Part shown: positions 42,352-51,661 of the stretch, piece after piece
How positions within the stretch are numbered: the stretch's first letter is position 1
Layout: every line of letters starts with the position of its first letter
Source: JAJISG01 sp964347325
Lineage (GTDB): Archaea > Thermoplasmatota > Thermoplasmata > RBG-16-68-12 > JAJISG01
DNA length: 64,000 nucleotides
NCBI GenBank assembly: GCA_964347325.1
Contig: CAYFYA010000006.1
Span: 43,586 to 107,585 of the forward strand
Reading direction: 5' to 3'
Position numbers and translations under genes: made by a program
The notes under the pieces: model-generated
What the model saw: only the letters and a program-made list of their open reading frames with translations
Database searches by the model: none
Told to the model about the DNA's origin: nothing

Positions 42352-45300
42352 GAGTCGTGGGGAGCACCGTACATCCGCTCGTACCAGCGGACGACCTCCC
42401 ACTCATCGGCCGTCTCACCCTCCTCGCTGACCCTGACGTCGTTCTGGAAGGAGAAGGACCTGATCATCTCTCGGGCCTTGGCATCGCCCTCAAACTTGGT
42501 GATAGCCACGTCCCCACCCCGGAGCCTCGCCCTGAAAGCCGCGATGTCTCGAGGGCCCTGGAAGGCGGCGAAGCAGTAGCCCCCCAGCTTCCACTTCTGA
42601 ATCAGGTAGTCCCGGAGGTAGAGGTTCAGGTTGTCCCGCGGTGTGAGGACAAAACTCGAAGTGAAGGTCACGCGACCGATCTTGTGGTCTTTGAGCGCCC
42701 AGTATACGGTGGAGTCGCCCTCCACCAGGAAGCCCTTGACCAGTAGGCCCTCCTCCTCCAGGTCGCGAAGCAGGGATCTGACCTCCGCCATGTTGAAGGC
42801 CCATCGAGCGAAGAAGCCCAGGTTCTCGGCGCTGAAGATGCCGTAGCTCTTCATGATCCTCCGCACCACCTGCTTTCGAGCCTCTTCCGTGTCGAGACCT
42901 AGATCGCCAACGCTCCTGTACCTCGACCGCAGGTCCCGGGTCACCTGGACCGCCTTGTAGAGTCTCCTCAGGGCCTGGCTCGTAACCTCGAAGGGGAAGG
43001 GTGAGAGTACCATCAAGCGGGCCCTGGAGACGGGTTCGTTCTCCTTGATGATCTCGAGGACCTCCTCCATCTCCTCGTCTAGCGGCGTCGCCTTGGCGGC
43101 CTTGAACAGCTCCAGGTTGTCCTCCGTCGTGTAGGACAAGTAGTCTGGAATGATGAGGCCCTTCACCAAGACACCTTGCTTGAAGAGCTTCTCCAAGGGT
43201 GCGGCCCTCCTTACCCTCAGCATCGCCTCGAAGTCTGAGCGCAGGCCTCCGAGGGAGTCGATGGCCTCGAAGAGATCCTCGAAGCTTGTGTTGGGGTGGA
43301 GTCCCTGCTGGTAGAAGACATAGCTGAGCACATCCTCCAGAGGATACTGTTCCGGGACCAGATCGCCCCAGGCCATGAAGTCGGAGAGCTTGTGGTAGCC
43401 CGCCTTCAGGAAGGCGTCCACATCCTCCAGCTGGGAGACCGGTTTCCCGAAGGCACCCGTTATCCTGACGATCTCATACCCCCACTGCCGGTAGAAGCCC
43501 ATCATCTCCTGGACGGCGGAGAGGAGTTCGGACAGGAGGGATGGGTCCGTCAGGTCGACCTCCCTGATCTCGAGGCACCCGCTCATCTGCCACTTCTCTA
43601 TCATCCCAGCGAGACGGCCGTCCTTCACAACGGGGAAGATCCATCCCTCGCCATACCGGCTGGTCACCTCAGCCCACTTGGGCTGGATCCACGGGTCGTA
43701 GAGCGAGAGGATGCGCAACGGGTCCGTCGGTCGCCCTTCGGGGGTGGACTCCAGATCCGTCAGCTCCTCGGTCAGCAGGTACATCTCCGCATCCTCGGTG
43801 CCCCTGACAAGGATTCTGGTCACCGTGCCCTCCTCCTCCAGGCGGCGAAGGATCCCCTCGACCTCCACGTACGGGAAGCCCGTGTAGCCCTTCACCCCCG
43901 AGAAGGGAATCGGTCCGTAGGCTCTCAGGAATCTCCTGATCAGTTCCTCCCTGGCGCCCTCGACGGGGGGCCCAGAGTCGAGGGCCACGTAGACGTTCTT
44001 GGTGGTCCAGGCGTCGGAGCCGGTGAACTTCCTTGCGACATACAGGTTCCTATCCAGTCTCTCCACGGCCTCCTTGACCTCTCGCCTTTCCTCCCCCATC
44101 CGGGAGACTATCTGTTCCATGTCAAGGCCGTCATGATCTGAGATGAGGTTCAGTACCCCCTGATCGAACTCGTGCAACCGGTGTTGCCGGTAGGCCGAGG
44201 CGAAGAGGGGCGCGTCCTCCCTCATGACGTAGCGCACCCTGCCTGCCAGGAACCTGCCCTCCAGAATCCTCCCCTCCCGGCGCAGGCGGTACCACTCCTC
44301 CAGGTCGAAGTTCTTCACGTGCTGGAAGATGTCGTAGACCATCCCCGCCTCCTGGAAGAGGTCGAAGTACTCCTTTACCGTCCTCAACGGACGGAACTGC
44401 TTGCGTCGCAGGAACTCCTGCACTGCGGTGTCGTCGAAGGTAGGCCGGTCGTCCTCCAAGGACTCCATCTGGCGGAGGTCGGAAGAGAGTATGTACTGGT
44501 ACTCCTCATCCACGATGAAGTGGCCTGAGGAGACCATCCCCTCGTTCTCCAGGCCGTGGAGGACCGTCCTCAGGAGCTCGGCCTTGAGATCCAGCTCATA
44601 GGACAGCTCATCCAGAGTCATGGGGCCCACGAAGCCCAGGAGCCGCAGCGCGAGATCGTCCACGCTGCTCTCGAAGCTCGTCTCCTCCACTTCCCGGAGG
44701 CCATAGGCGGGTTCTGTGAGTCCAAGGCGACGAATCCTGTAGCCCCTCTCCAACCTCCTCAGACCGTCGTTCAGGTCGACTCGTGAAACCTTGAGCTCCG
44801 TGGTGAGATCCTTCGCCGTCCTCTCCCGCTGCTTCAGCATGGTCAGGATGGCTTTGTCCATATCTCTGAGACGCGAGCGCCGCGCGTAGACGGCGGCTAG
44901 GGTGGGAGCGTCCTCCGCGGTACACCACAGCACGCCCTTGGGGGTCCAGACCGAAACCACCCTCCCGTCGCGGATGAGCTCCTCGCTCCACTCCCTGACA
45001 ACGTCGACATCCACATCACAGTGGTCGTAGAGATTCCTGCCCTTCTGCTGGAGGAGGTTTAGGGATCCCGCCTCCTTGAGAAGAGGCAGGATGTCCTCCT
45101 TGTTGCTCACACGCGGGTGCTTCCGCCGGAAGTGGTCTGAAACCTGCTCCTCGGTGAACTGGATCGCCCGGAGCTGCTCCTCCGGAACGACCTTCTTCAG
45201 CACCTGTCGGTGAAGCTCCCTCAAGAGGGCGCTCCTGTCCTCCATCAGGACGATGTCGCTTATGCCCAGCAGGACTACGTTGTGGGCCAGAGGAGAGGGG

Positions 45301-47753
45301 ACGTTGGACCACGAGGAGGTGGCTACGTGGAACTGGCCACTCTCGATGCCTTCCAGAACCTCCCGGGCGTGACGCACATCCATGACGTCATTCAAGATCT
45401 CGTTGTAGGTCTCCTTGACGACTGGGAAGTCCTCCAGCTCGTGGAGCCAGTCCAGCACCTTCTGGGACCGGAGCTGCTGCCTACCCACGGAGACCTCGTG
45501 GCCCCGGTAGTTCCTCAGGACCATGAAGCTCCGGGTGGCGCAATGGCGGAAGCGCTGCTTGAAGAGCTCAGTGTTCCTCACTGCCCTACGCAGGAGTTCC
45601 TCCAGGTCGTAGCTCTTGACGAGACCCACGATCTCCTCCAGCTCGATGCGCTTCGCGATAGTGACCATGAAGTTGTCGTCGGTAACGGAGATGCGTGCGT
45701 TGCACTCCAGGGCGTTGGAGATGGCGAAGGCGTAGGCCCTCGCTAGAGCGTCGTTGGTCCTCCTGCCGAAGCAGTAGTGGAATACGATGTTCCTGTTGCC
45801 CTTAGTGTCGATGTACCCCTCAATGAGCAGCTGCCGGTCCGTGGGGACCGCGGGTGTGATGGCCCGCTGCTCCAGCAGGTAGTTCGTGGCGCTCAAAGCC
45901 GACCCCTGATCCAACCTGGCCACGTCGACAAGCCACTGCTGTGCAGCCTCCTCTCCATCCTCCTCGACCAGTCGGAGAACCTCGCGACGCAAAGACCCCA
46001 CCTTTCGGGCGAGGTCGTAGCTCCTGGGGAGCATCTCCCCGGTCCACGAGGGGACGGTCGGCCGTCGGCCCGAGGCGTCCTTAACGTAGACCTTCATCCC
46101 TCGGATCCGCTCGAACTGGTAGGTCCTCCCTCCCAAGACGAAGATGTCCCCGCGGCCCAGTTGCTCCACGAACTTCTCCGAGAGCCGTCCGATGGGGATG
46201 CCACGCTGAGTGAAGACCTTGTAGCTCCCCTCCTCGGGGATGGTCCCGATGTTGGTGAAGTAGATCATGCGGCTGCCGCGCTTCCTGCCGAATCTGCCCT
46301 CATCCTCGTCGAGCCAGATCTTCGCGTACACCTTCACGTCGGGATTGCGGCTGGAGAGGTATCGGAGGACCGAGAGGAAGTCGTCCCTCGTGAGGTGTCT
46401 GTAACAGTAGGAGCTCCTGACCAGGTCGTAGGCCGCGTCGATCTCCCAACGCCTCTCAAGGCTCATGCCCACCAGCGTCTGGGCCAGCACATCTAGAGAG
46501 TTCTCGGGGATGTCGACTCGGTCGATGCTGTTCTCGTAGGCACCCTTCACCAGGGCGGAGCACTCCATCAGGTCGTCGTTGTCGAAGACGATCAGGCGTC
46601 CGACGCTGACGTCCCCATAGGCGTGGCCAGCCCGACCGATGCGCTGCAGCCCCTTGGCGATGGACTTGGGACTGCCGATCTGACAGACTAGGTCGATATA
46701 GCCGATGTCGATGCCGAGCTCCAGGGAGGTGGAGGTGATGACGGCCTTCAGTTCCCCCTTCTTCAGCTTGTCCTCCACATCCAGCCGGACGTACTTGCTG
46801 AGACTGCCGTGGTGGGCCTCCAGGTCCTCGACGCCCTTCTCCTTGAGCTTGAAGGAGACGTGCTCCGTACCGCTACGGGTGTTGGTGAAGACCAGGGTGG
46901 TCCGATGGTCTCCTATCATGCCCTTCAGCAGGTCGTACATCCTGGCGTTTATCACCTCAAAGGGGAGGGCGGTCATGTCCCGAACCGGGCAGAGGACTCG
47001 CATGTCCAGGCGCTTGCGGGTTTCGACCTCCACCACCTTCATAGGTCTGAGCTCACCATCATCGTAGCCGGCCAGGTACTTCGCCACCTCCTCCATGGGG
47101 GCTATGGTGGCGGAGAGGCCAATGCGGACGAAGCGACGACCCACCTGCTCCCGGAGCCTCTCAAGGCTGAGGGATAGGTGGACTCCGCGCTTGTTGGAGC
47201 ACACCTCGTGGATCTCGTCCACGATTACCCACTGGACGTCCTTGAACTTCATCCGAAAGACGGGTGTCGAGAGGACGATGGCCAAGGACTCCGGCGTCGT
47301 GATGAAGATGTGGGGAGGCTTTCGAGACTGGCGTTGCCGCTCCGTCTGGGAAGTGTCTCCTGAGCGGACTGCGACCCGGATCTTGGGCGGGTCGAGCCCC
47401 AACTCATCTGCCAGCTCCCTCATCTCCCGGAGGGGCTCCTTCAGGTTCTTGTTGATATCGTTGGCCAGGGCCTTCAGCGGTGACACGTAGAGGCAGTAGA
47501 TCTTGTCCTCCAGTTCCCCCCTCCTCTGCAGCCGATATAGCTCGTTTATGATGGAGAGGAAGGCGGTGAGGGTCTTCCCCGAGCCTGTGGGGGAGGAGAC
47601 GATCACGTTCTCCCCCTGGTGGATGAGGGGGACGGCGTAGGCCTGGGGCTCCGTTAGGCCCTCGAACTTCCGGTCGAACCAGCTGCCAACGAGGTCCTCC
47701 ATGAGATCGAGAACCTGCTCCTTGTCGTACTGCTGTTCAACCGACGCAATCAT
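42348..47753 (-). CDS. lhr: Giant Lhr-type DEAD/DEAH helicase
   Basis: 1801 residues, longer than typical archaeal Lhr (850-950) or bacterial Lhr (about 1500). Helicase motifs: Walker A SSPTGSGKTLTAFL, DEIH box VDEIHEVCSNKRG, motif III LSATIAPMEEVA, motif IV VFTNTRSGTEHVSFKL and motif VI RIGRAGHAYGDVSVGRLI. The Lhr core with winged helix and Lhr-C ends near residue 850; the remaining about 950 residues are a run of winged-helix-like modules resembling the bacterial Lhr C-terminal/YcaQ-type DNA-glycosylase domains. Likely DNA repair after crosslinks or other lesions. ATG start, complete frame without interruption. Confidence 0.92.
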   Translation of the reverse strand: MIASVEQQYDKEQVLDLMEDLVGSWFDRKFEGLTEPQAYAVPLIHQGENVIVSSPTGSGKTLTAFLSIINELYRLQRRGELEDKIYCLYVSPLKALANDINKNLKEPLREMRELADELGLDPPKIRVAVRSGDTSQTERQRQSRKPPHIFITTPESLAIVLSTPVFRMKFKDVQWVIVDEIHEVCSNKRGVHLSLSLERLREQVGRRFVRIGLSATIAPMEEVAKYLAGYDDGELRPMKVVEVETRKRLDMRVLCPVRDMTALPFEVINARMYDLLKGMIGDHRTTLVFTNTRSGTEHVSFKLKEKGVEDLEAHHGSLSKYVRLDVEDKLKKGELKAVITSTSLELGIDIGYIDLVCQIGSPKSIAKGLQRIGRAGHAYGDVSVGRLIVFDNDDLMECSALVKGAYENSIDRVDIPENSLDVLAQTLVGMSLERRWEIDAAYDLVRSSYCYRHLTRDDFLSVLRYLSSRNPDVKVYAKIWLDEDEGRFGRKRGSRMIYFTNIGTIPEEGSYKVFTQRGIPIGRLSEKFVEQLGRGDIFVLGGRTYQFERIRGMKVYVKDASGRRPTVPSWTGEMLPRSYDLARKVGSLRREVLRLVEEDGEEAAQQWLVDVARLDQGSALSATNYLLEQRAITPAVPTDRQLLIEGYIDTKGNRNIVFHYCFGRRTNDALARAYAFAISNALECNARISVTDDNFMVTIAKRIELEEIVGLVKSYDLEELLRRAVRNTELFKQRFRHCATRSFMVLRNYRGHEVSVGRQQLRSQKVLDWLHELEDFPVVKETYNEILNDVMDVRHAREVLEGIESGQFHVATSSWSNVPSPLAHNVVLLGISDIVLMEDRSALLRELHRQVLKKVVPEEQLRAIQFTEEQVSDHFRRKHPRVSNKEDILPLLKEAGSLNLLQQKGRNLYDHCDVDVDVVREWSEELIRDGRVVSVWTPKGVLWCTAEDAPTLAAVYARRSRLRDMDKAILTMLKQRERTAKDLTTELKVSRVDLNDGLRRLERGYRIRRLGLTEPAYGLREVEETSFESSVDDLALRLLGFVGPMTLDELSYELDLKAELLRTVLHGLENEGMVSSGHFIVDEEYQYILSSDLRQMESLEDDRPTFDDTAVQEFLRRKQFRPLRTVKEYFDLFQEAGMVYDIFQHVKNFDLEEWYRLRREGRILEGRFLAGRVRYVMREDAPLFASAYRQHRLHEFDQGVLNLISDHDGLDMEQIVSRMGEERREVKEAVERLDRNLYVARKFTGSDAWTTKNVYVALDSGPPVEGAREELIRRFLRAYGPIPFSGVKGYTGFPYVEVEGILRRLEEEGTVTRILVRGTEDAEMYLLTEELTDLESTPEGRPTDPLRILSLYDPWIQPKWAEVTSRYGEGWIFPVVKDGRLAGMIEKWQMSGCLEIREVDLTDPSLLSELLSAVQEMMGFYRQWGYEIVRITGAFGKPVSQLEDVDAFLKAGYHKLSDFMAWGDLVPEQYPLEDVLSYVFYQQGLHPNTSFEDLFEAIDSLGGLRSDFEAMLRVRRAAPLEKLFKQGVLVKGLIIPDYLSYTTEDNLELFKAAKATPLDEEMEEVLEIIKENEPVSRARLMVLSPFPFEVTSQALRRLYKAVQVTRDLRSRYRSVGDLGLDTEEARKQVVRRIMKSYGIFSAENLGFFARWAFNMAEVRSLLRDLEEEGLLVKGFLVEGDSTVYWALKDHKIGRVTFTSSFVLTPRDNLNLYLRDYLIQKWKLGGYCFAAFQGPRDIAAFRARLRGGDVAITKFEGDAKAREMIRSFSFQNDVRVSEEGETADEWEVVRWYERMYGAPHDS

Positions 47754-47832
47754 TTCGGCACCTGTGAAATCGTGAGAGATTGATCTGGGGGGTTAAAGCT
47801 CTTTGCCGGCCCGTCGCGGCTGGAGGAGCGGT

Positions 47833-49011
47833 TCAGAGCGCCTCGACGGCCACCGCCACGGCGTTCCCGCCGCCGAGACAGAGGGTTGCGAGACCTCGCC
47901 TAGCTTTGCCGTCCACCATGGCGTGGAGAAGGGTCGTCAGGATCCGGGCGCCGCTGCATCCCAAGGGGTGTCCCAGGGCGACGGCACCCCCCCGAACGTT
48001 GAACTTCTCCATGGGGATGTCCAGCTGGCGAGCTACGGCGATGGAGGCGGTGGCGTACGCCTCGTTGTGCTCGAAGAGGTCGAAGTCCTGGATTGTCATG
48101 TCCAGCCTCTTGAGGAGCGCGTGGACCGTGGGTATGGGAGCCTCCATGACGTACTCCGGAGAGACGCCTCCCGTGGCGTATCCGAGGATCCTCGCCATGG
48201 GCTTCAGGTCCAGCCTCTCTGCCTTCTCCTGGGAGGCGACTACCAGCGCCGATGCCCCGTCGCTCAGTTGGGAGGCGTTACCGGCAGTGACCAAGCCGCC
48301 CTCCTTGAAGACTGGAGGCAGCTGCGCAAGCATCTCGAGGGAGGTATCGGGCCTCACGCCCTCGTCAACCTCGAAGCGGGTCTCTCCCTCCGGGCCTTCG
48401 ATGGGGACTGGCACGATCTCGTCCTTGAAGGATCCCGACTTGATGGCGTTGAGGGCCTTCATGTGGCTCTCGTAGGAGAACTTGTCTGCCTCCTCGCGGG
48501 TGATGCCGTACTTCTCCGCGACGATCTCCCCCGTGACGCCCATGTGGAAGTCGTTGAAGGCGTCCCAGAGGGCGTCGTGAAGCATGGCATCCTTGACCTG
48601 TTCGTTGCCGTAACGGTACCCCCAGCGGGCCTTCATCAACAGGTAGGGCGCGCGGCTCATGCTCTCCATCCCGCCTGCGACGACGATCTTCTGGTCGCCC
48701 GTCCGGATGGAATCGGCGGCCAGGGTCACCGACTTGAGGCCCGAGGCACAGACCTTGTTGATAGTCACCGCCCCCACCTTGGCGGGGATCCCTGCAGCGA
48801 TGGCGGCCTGACGGGCGGGAGCCTGTCCAACACCCGCCTGTATCACGTTGCCCATGATGACCTCTTCGACCTCGTCAGGCTCCACGTGAGCTCGCTGAAC
48901 TGCCTCCCTTACGGCGATGGCGCCGAGCCTCGGTGCTGAAATGTCCCGAAGGGCCCTCCCGTACTTGCCAGTGGGGGTTCTTACTGCGCTGACAACAACC
49001 GGAACTCCCAA
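47833..49011 (-). CDS. Acetyl-CoA acetyltransferase / thiolase
   Basis: About 392 residues of thiolase-superfamily. Catalytic Cys is in KVCASGLKSVTLAADSIRTG; the HEA..A histidine is in FEHNEAYATASIAVARQLDIPMEKFNVRGGAVALGHPLGCSGARILTTLLHAM with the second catalytic cysteine near the end (LATLCLGGGNAVAVAVEAL). Condenses or cleaves acyl-CoA. TTG at 49011 has AGGTG 6 nt upstream and the homologue N-terminus VPVVVSAVRTPTG follows; an in-frame TTG at 49044 lies close to the TATA box and is less likely. Confidence 0.93.
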   Translation of the reverse strand: MGVPVVVSAVRTPTGKYGRALRDISAPRLGAIAVREAVQRAHVEPDEVEEVIMGNVIQAGVGQAPARQAAIAAGIPAKVGAVTINKVCASGLKSVTLAADSIRTGDQKIVVAGGMESMSRAPYLLMKARWGYRYGNEQVKDAMLHDALWDAFNDFHMGVTGEIVAEKYGITREEADKFSYESHMKALNAIKSGSFKDEIVPVPIEGPEGETRFEVDEGVRPDTSLEMLAQLPPVFKEGGLVTAGNASQLSDGASALVVASQEKAERLDLKPMARILGYATGGVSPEYVMEAPIPTVHALLKRLDMTIQDFDLFEHNEAYATASIAVARQLDIPMEKFNVRGGAVALGHPLGCSGARILTTLLHAMVDGKARRGLATLCLGGGNAVAVAVEAL

Positions 49012-49046
49012 GAGAACACCTACGACATTTGACGTAGGAACCAAGT

Positions 49047-49056
49047 CTATTTTAAC
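49047..49056 (-). promoter_or_regulatory. TATA box for the thiolase gene
   Basis: GTTAAAATAG on the minus strand, about 40 nt ahead of the TTG at 49011 and only 10 nt from the alternative TTG at 49044, which supports the shorter protein. Confidence 0.45.
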
Positions 49057-49206
49057 CTTCCTCGATGGTTTCGCCGCCGACCAGCTTCCAACGAGCGTAG
49101 AGATGAACCCGGGCTAGCCCCGCCTCATACTCTGCCCCTCAGCCTGTGGTCTGACTCAATCCGGCGGATCGCTGTCTGGTGGAATTCCCTAGGCCTTCGA
49201 AGTCGG

Positions 49207-49389
49207 CTAATCCGATATTACCATTGCCCTTGCGTCCTCAGCGGACACGCCTTCTGGATAGTCGTCCGGGTGGATTTGGCGGACGTGCCACTGAACGAAG
49301 GCCACCGCGTCCTCCTCTCCGTGTGGCGTGCTGTAAACTGAGCCGCAAGGACAGTCTACCTTGCTTCCCGTTTTATCACCTCCTTGCAC
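49207..49389 (-). CDS. DUF1059-type small protein
   Basis: About 50-60 residues with the DUF1059 pattern: KVDCPCGSVYSTPHGEEDAVAFVQWHVRQIHPDDYPEGVSAEDARAMVI, including the CxC, central histidine and C-terminal helix. No clean ATG is present: the GTG at 49389 is followed within 6 nt by an exact AAGGAGGTGAT Shine-Dalgarno sequence inside the reading frame, and after that motif only AAA/ACG codons precede the domain. The start is therefore unresolved and may be non-canonical. Function of the family unknown. Confidence 0.6.
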   Translation of the reverse strand: MQGGDKTGSKVDCPCGSVYSTPHGEEDAVAFVQWHVRQIHPDDYPEGVSAEDARAMVISD

Positions 49390-49441
49390 ACTCCTGTGCC
49401 ATAGGGGAACTTGGCGAACATGCTGCTAATACTTAACGATG

Positions 49442-49456
49442 GCCACCAACGGTGGC
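49442..49456. repeat. GCCACC-AAC-GGTGGC hairpin
   Basis: Perfect 6-bp stem with a 3-nt loop in the 150-nt gap upstream of the DUF1059 gene and downstream of the methyltransferase stop. Directly adjacent AT-rich GTTAAGTATTAG (minus strand) is a possible TATA element. Role uncertain. Confidence 0.4.
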
Positions 49457-49538
49457 GGAACTCCTGAGATGATTTGAGGAGTCATCAGAATCGGTAAAAC
49501 CCCCGGTTGTCGAGGAAGTCGGGGTGCGGCAACTAAGT

Positions 49539-50342
49539 TTAACTTCTAGCCACCAGAAACATTCTGGTGCCGGGGGAGGTGGAATCTAGGGGCTCAAGTC
49601 CCAAGCCACCGTATACACCCTCGACGCTCCATCCGGCAGAGTTTGCGAGCTCCGCCAACTCCTCCGGGTTGTAGAGCCGGTGATCGATGACCCCTCCCGC
49701 CAGGAAAGTCAGCTCATTCCCTTCTCGCCGGTAGAAGGTCCATTCATCGACCATGTGGGACCGATTGGAATCGAACCGGCGTTTCTCCAACTGCAAGACA
49801 TCCGCAGCGATATTCCACCCTCTCTCCTGGAAGACCCTCAGAATCCCGTCCTTGTTCGCCATCTCGATTAGAAGCAGACCGCCGTCGGAGGCGAGATTTG
49901 CCACGTGGCGTAGAACGTCCCTGTCCACCTCTTCACCATAGTAGCCCATGGCCGTCCACATGTTGATGGTGGTGTCGAAGGGGCCCAGTCCCTCGAGGAT
50001 CGAGGCAATCTGGCGCGCGTCCCCAACAAGGAACGAGGTGGACTCCGCTACCCCCTCGGTCCTGGCGTACTCCCTAGCGTGCTCGACAAACGTAGGAGAG
50101 AGATCGAGGCCCGTGACGACGTACCCATGTTTCGCCAGCGGGATTGAGTGCCGGCCAATGCCGCAGGCCAGGTCCAAGACCCTTTCACCCTTCGTCACTC
50201 CCCGGTCCCTCATCACGTCGACGAGAGCCTCCACCTCCTTCGCGGCGGCCTCTTTGGTAACCTCGAGGAACGGAAGAAAGAGCTCTGGTCTCTCCACGAA
50301 AATCCTCTGTGGCCAGTCTCCTGGCGAGAAGTCCTCTGCCAT
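49539..50342 (-). CDS. Class I SAM-dependent methyltransferase
   Basis: 267 residues. SAM motif I LDLACGIGRHSIPLAKHGYVVTGLDLSPTFVEHAREYAR and motif II/III NMWTAMGYYGEEVDRDVL..LLIEMANKDG are clear. The second half has extra beta strands (EWTFYRREGNELTFLAGGVIDHRLYNPEELAELANSAGW). This resembles small-molecule methyltransferases of the Methyltransf_25 group. A tRNA-Arg gene lies 55 nt upstream on the same strand. Confidence 0.86.
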   Translation of the reverse strand: MAEDFSPGDWPQRIFVERPELFLPFLEVTKEAAAKEVEALVDVMRDRGVTKGERVLDLACGIGRHSIPLAKHGYVVTGLDLSPTFVEHAREYARTEGVAESTSFLVGDARQIASILEGLGPFDTTINMWTAMGYYGEEVDRDVLRHVANLASDGGLLLIEMANKDGILRVFQERGWNIAADVLQLEKRRFDSNRSHMVDEWTFYRREGNELTFLAGGVIDHRLYNPEELAELANSAGWSVEGVYGGLGLEPLDSTSPGTRMFLVARS

Positions 50343-50396
50343 GGTCTGGATAACTCTTCCTCGATATTAGATGGAGAGGTCCATCAGCGAACTGGA

Positions 50397-50469
50397 CGGG
50401 CCCGCCGGGATTTGAACCCAGGTCCCCGGCTCCGAAGGCCGGAAGGATAGTCCGCTACCCCACGAGCCC
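50397..50469 (-). tRNA. tRNA-Arg(TCG)
   Basis: 73-nt cloverleaf on the minus strand. Acceptor GGGCTCG pairs with CGGGCCC; D-arm GGGT/ATCC; anticodon stem CCGGC/GCCGG encloses loop CTTCGGA, giving anticodon TCG (arginine CGA codon); T-arm CTGGG-TTCAAAT-CCCGG is canonical. Discriminator G; the 3' CCA is not encoded (TCCA follows). No intron. Confidence 0.92.
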
Positions 50470-50588
50470 ATTATGGCGTAAGCCCACCCGACATTAACAT
50501 TATTGCGTCCCAGGGGACCTCGGTGGTCAGGACATGGTCGCAAGGCACGTGGATCTCGAAGGGACAAGCGGAACCGCAAAGGGGTCGG

Positions 50589-51236
50589 TCATTCTCTTCG
50601 GCGGAGAGCGAAAGCCGCCGCCGAAGCAGCGAGCAGCGCCCCACCCACTAGAAAGGCCCAGGCAGTAGCGGTAAGGCCCTCCTCAACAATGATGGGGGGC
50701 AGTACCTCAGGAGATATCGTGATGGACTGTACTGAAAAGTGGCTGAGGACGAAGAGGTATACCTTGAGGCCGCCGACCTCGTCGGATATTGTTGACCCCA
50801 TGTATTGAACACCCTCGGAGACCTCGATTACAAGCCCGCCATCTCCACCCTTCACGAACTCATCGACGACCTCTACATTGACGAGGACCGTCGCGCCGTT
50901 GTCCTGAAGGGCGTCCTCAGCCTCAATCGTAAGAGTTCGAGAGTCATCGTCAAAGGCGACGTTGACTCGGTCGATTCCGTCCTGGCTCGTGGCGTTGTAG
51001 ACCAGGGCGACCCACTCTTCGATGCTCTCAGCGTAGATGAAGGTCGCATATCCTTCGTGACCAGCCTCCATCGCCCGCTCCGTGTAAACCTCCGTCTGCA
51101 TGCCCCTGACCGATGGCTGCCCAGATTTCTCGTCAATAGGAGAGGCGGCCGCAGTGCCTGTAAGGAGGGGGAGGGCGATGACCATGACTGCGGCCGCTAC
51201 AAAAAACGTCAGGCCTGTGGTCCTTTCCTGGTCCAC
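50589..51236 (-). CDS. Secreted, membrane-anchored protein of unknown function
   Basis: 215 residues. An N-terminal signal segment (TTGLTFFVAAAVMVIALPLLTGTAAASP) precedes a 150-residue beta-rich ectodomain and a C-terminal hydrophobic helix (ATAWAFLVGGALLAASAAAFALRRRE), the layout of an anchored surface protein. No domain recognised. Divergent from the small membrane protein gene at 51370. Confidence 0.68.
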   Translation of the reverse strand: MDQERTTGLTFFVAAAVMVIALPLLTGTAAASPIDEKSGQPSVRGMQTEVYTERAMEAGHEGYATFIYAESIEEWVALVYNATSQDGIDRVNVAFDDDSRTLTIEAEDALQDNGATVLVNVEVVDEFVKGGDGGLVIEVSEGVQYMGSTISDEVGGLKVYLFVLSHFSVQSITISPEVLPPIIVEEGLTATAWAFLVGGALLAASAAAFALRRRE

Positions 51237-51369
51237 GCCGGGGACGTTCCTTATGGGGTATTATCAATTTTGGCACAACCGTCGAACCCCGTAGCCCGGC
51301 CACCGAACAAGCGGGGTGGAGGGGACAGAAGTCTTTTACCGCCAACGGCTTGATTAGCGGGGGATAACC

Positions 51370-51651
51370 ATGGTTTCTCTTAGCGAAGTTGAGCCCTTCT
51401 TCCGCGTGGCATTGATGGGCTTCGCCCTCATACTGGCCCTCCTCATGGGCTTGGCCACGTACCGCGTGAAGAGCGTGAAGCTGCTCCTCGTTACCCTCGG
51501 CTTCCTTGCCTTCTTCGCCAAGGGGATTCTGTTGACCCTTGGCATGTTCATCTCGGACCTGGCTCGGACCTTCCAGTCGAGCTCTGAGATGATCATCCTC
51601 GACCTCACCGTTCTGCTCCTCATCTACGCTGGAATGGTGAAGGGCTCCTGA
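51370..51651 (+). CDS. Small three-helix membrane protein
   Basis: 93 residues with three predicted membrane helices (FFRVALMGFALILALLMGLATY, LLLVTLGFLAFFAKGILLTLGMF, MIILDLTVLLLIYAGMV). Ends 10 nt before the double winged-helix gene, and this membrane/HTH pairing occurs widely in euryarchaea, so the helices may anchor or signal to the regulator. Function unknown. Confidence 0.75.
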   Translation: MVSLSEVEPFFRVALMGFALILALLMGLATYRVKSVKLLLVTLGFLAFFAKGILLTLGMFISDLARTFQSSSEMIILDLTVLLLIYAGMVKGS

Positions 51652-51661
51652 GGATTGGAGC

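Noticed and set aside
45210..46496. Plus-strand frames of 178 and 239 residues opposite the Lhr gene
   Set aside because: The Lhr frame is continuous with all helicase motifs; these frames are antisense artefacts.
49430..49538. Possible C/D-box RNA or small hairpin RNA gene
   Set aside because: TGATGA/CTGA-like boxes occur, but order and spacing do not match a C/D guide; only the GCCACC/GGTGGC hairpin is clear.
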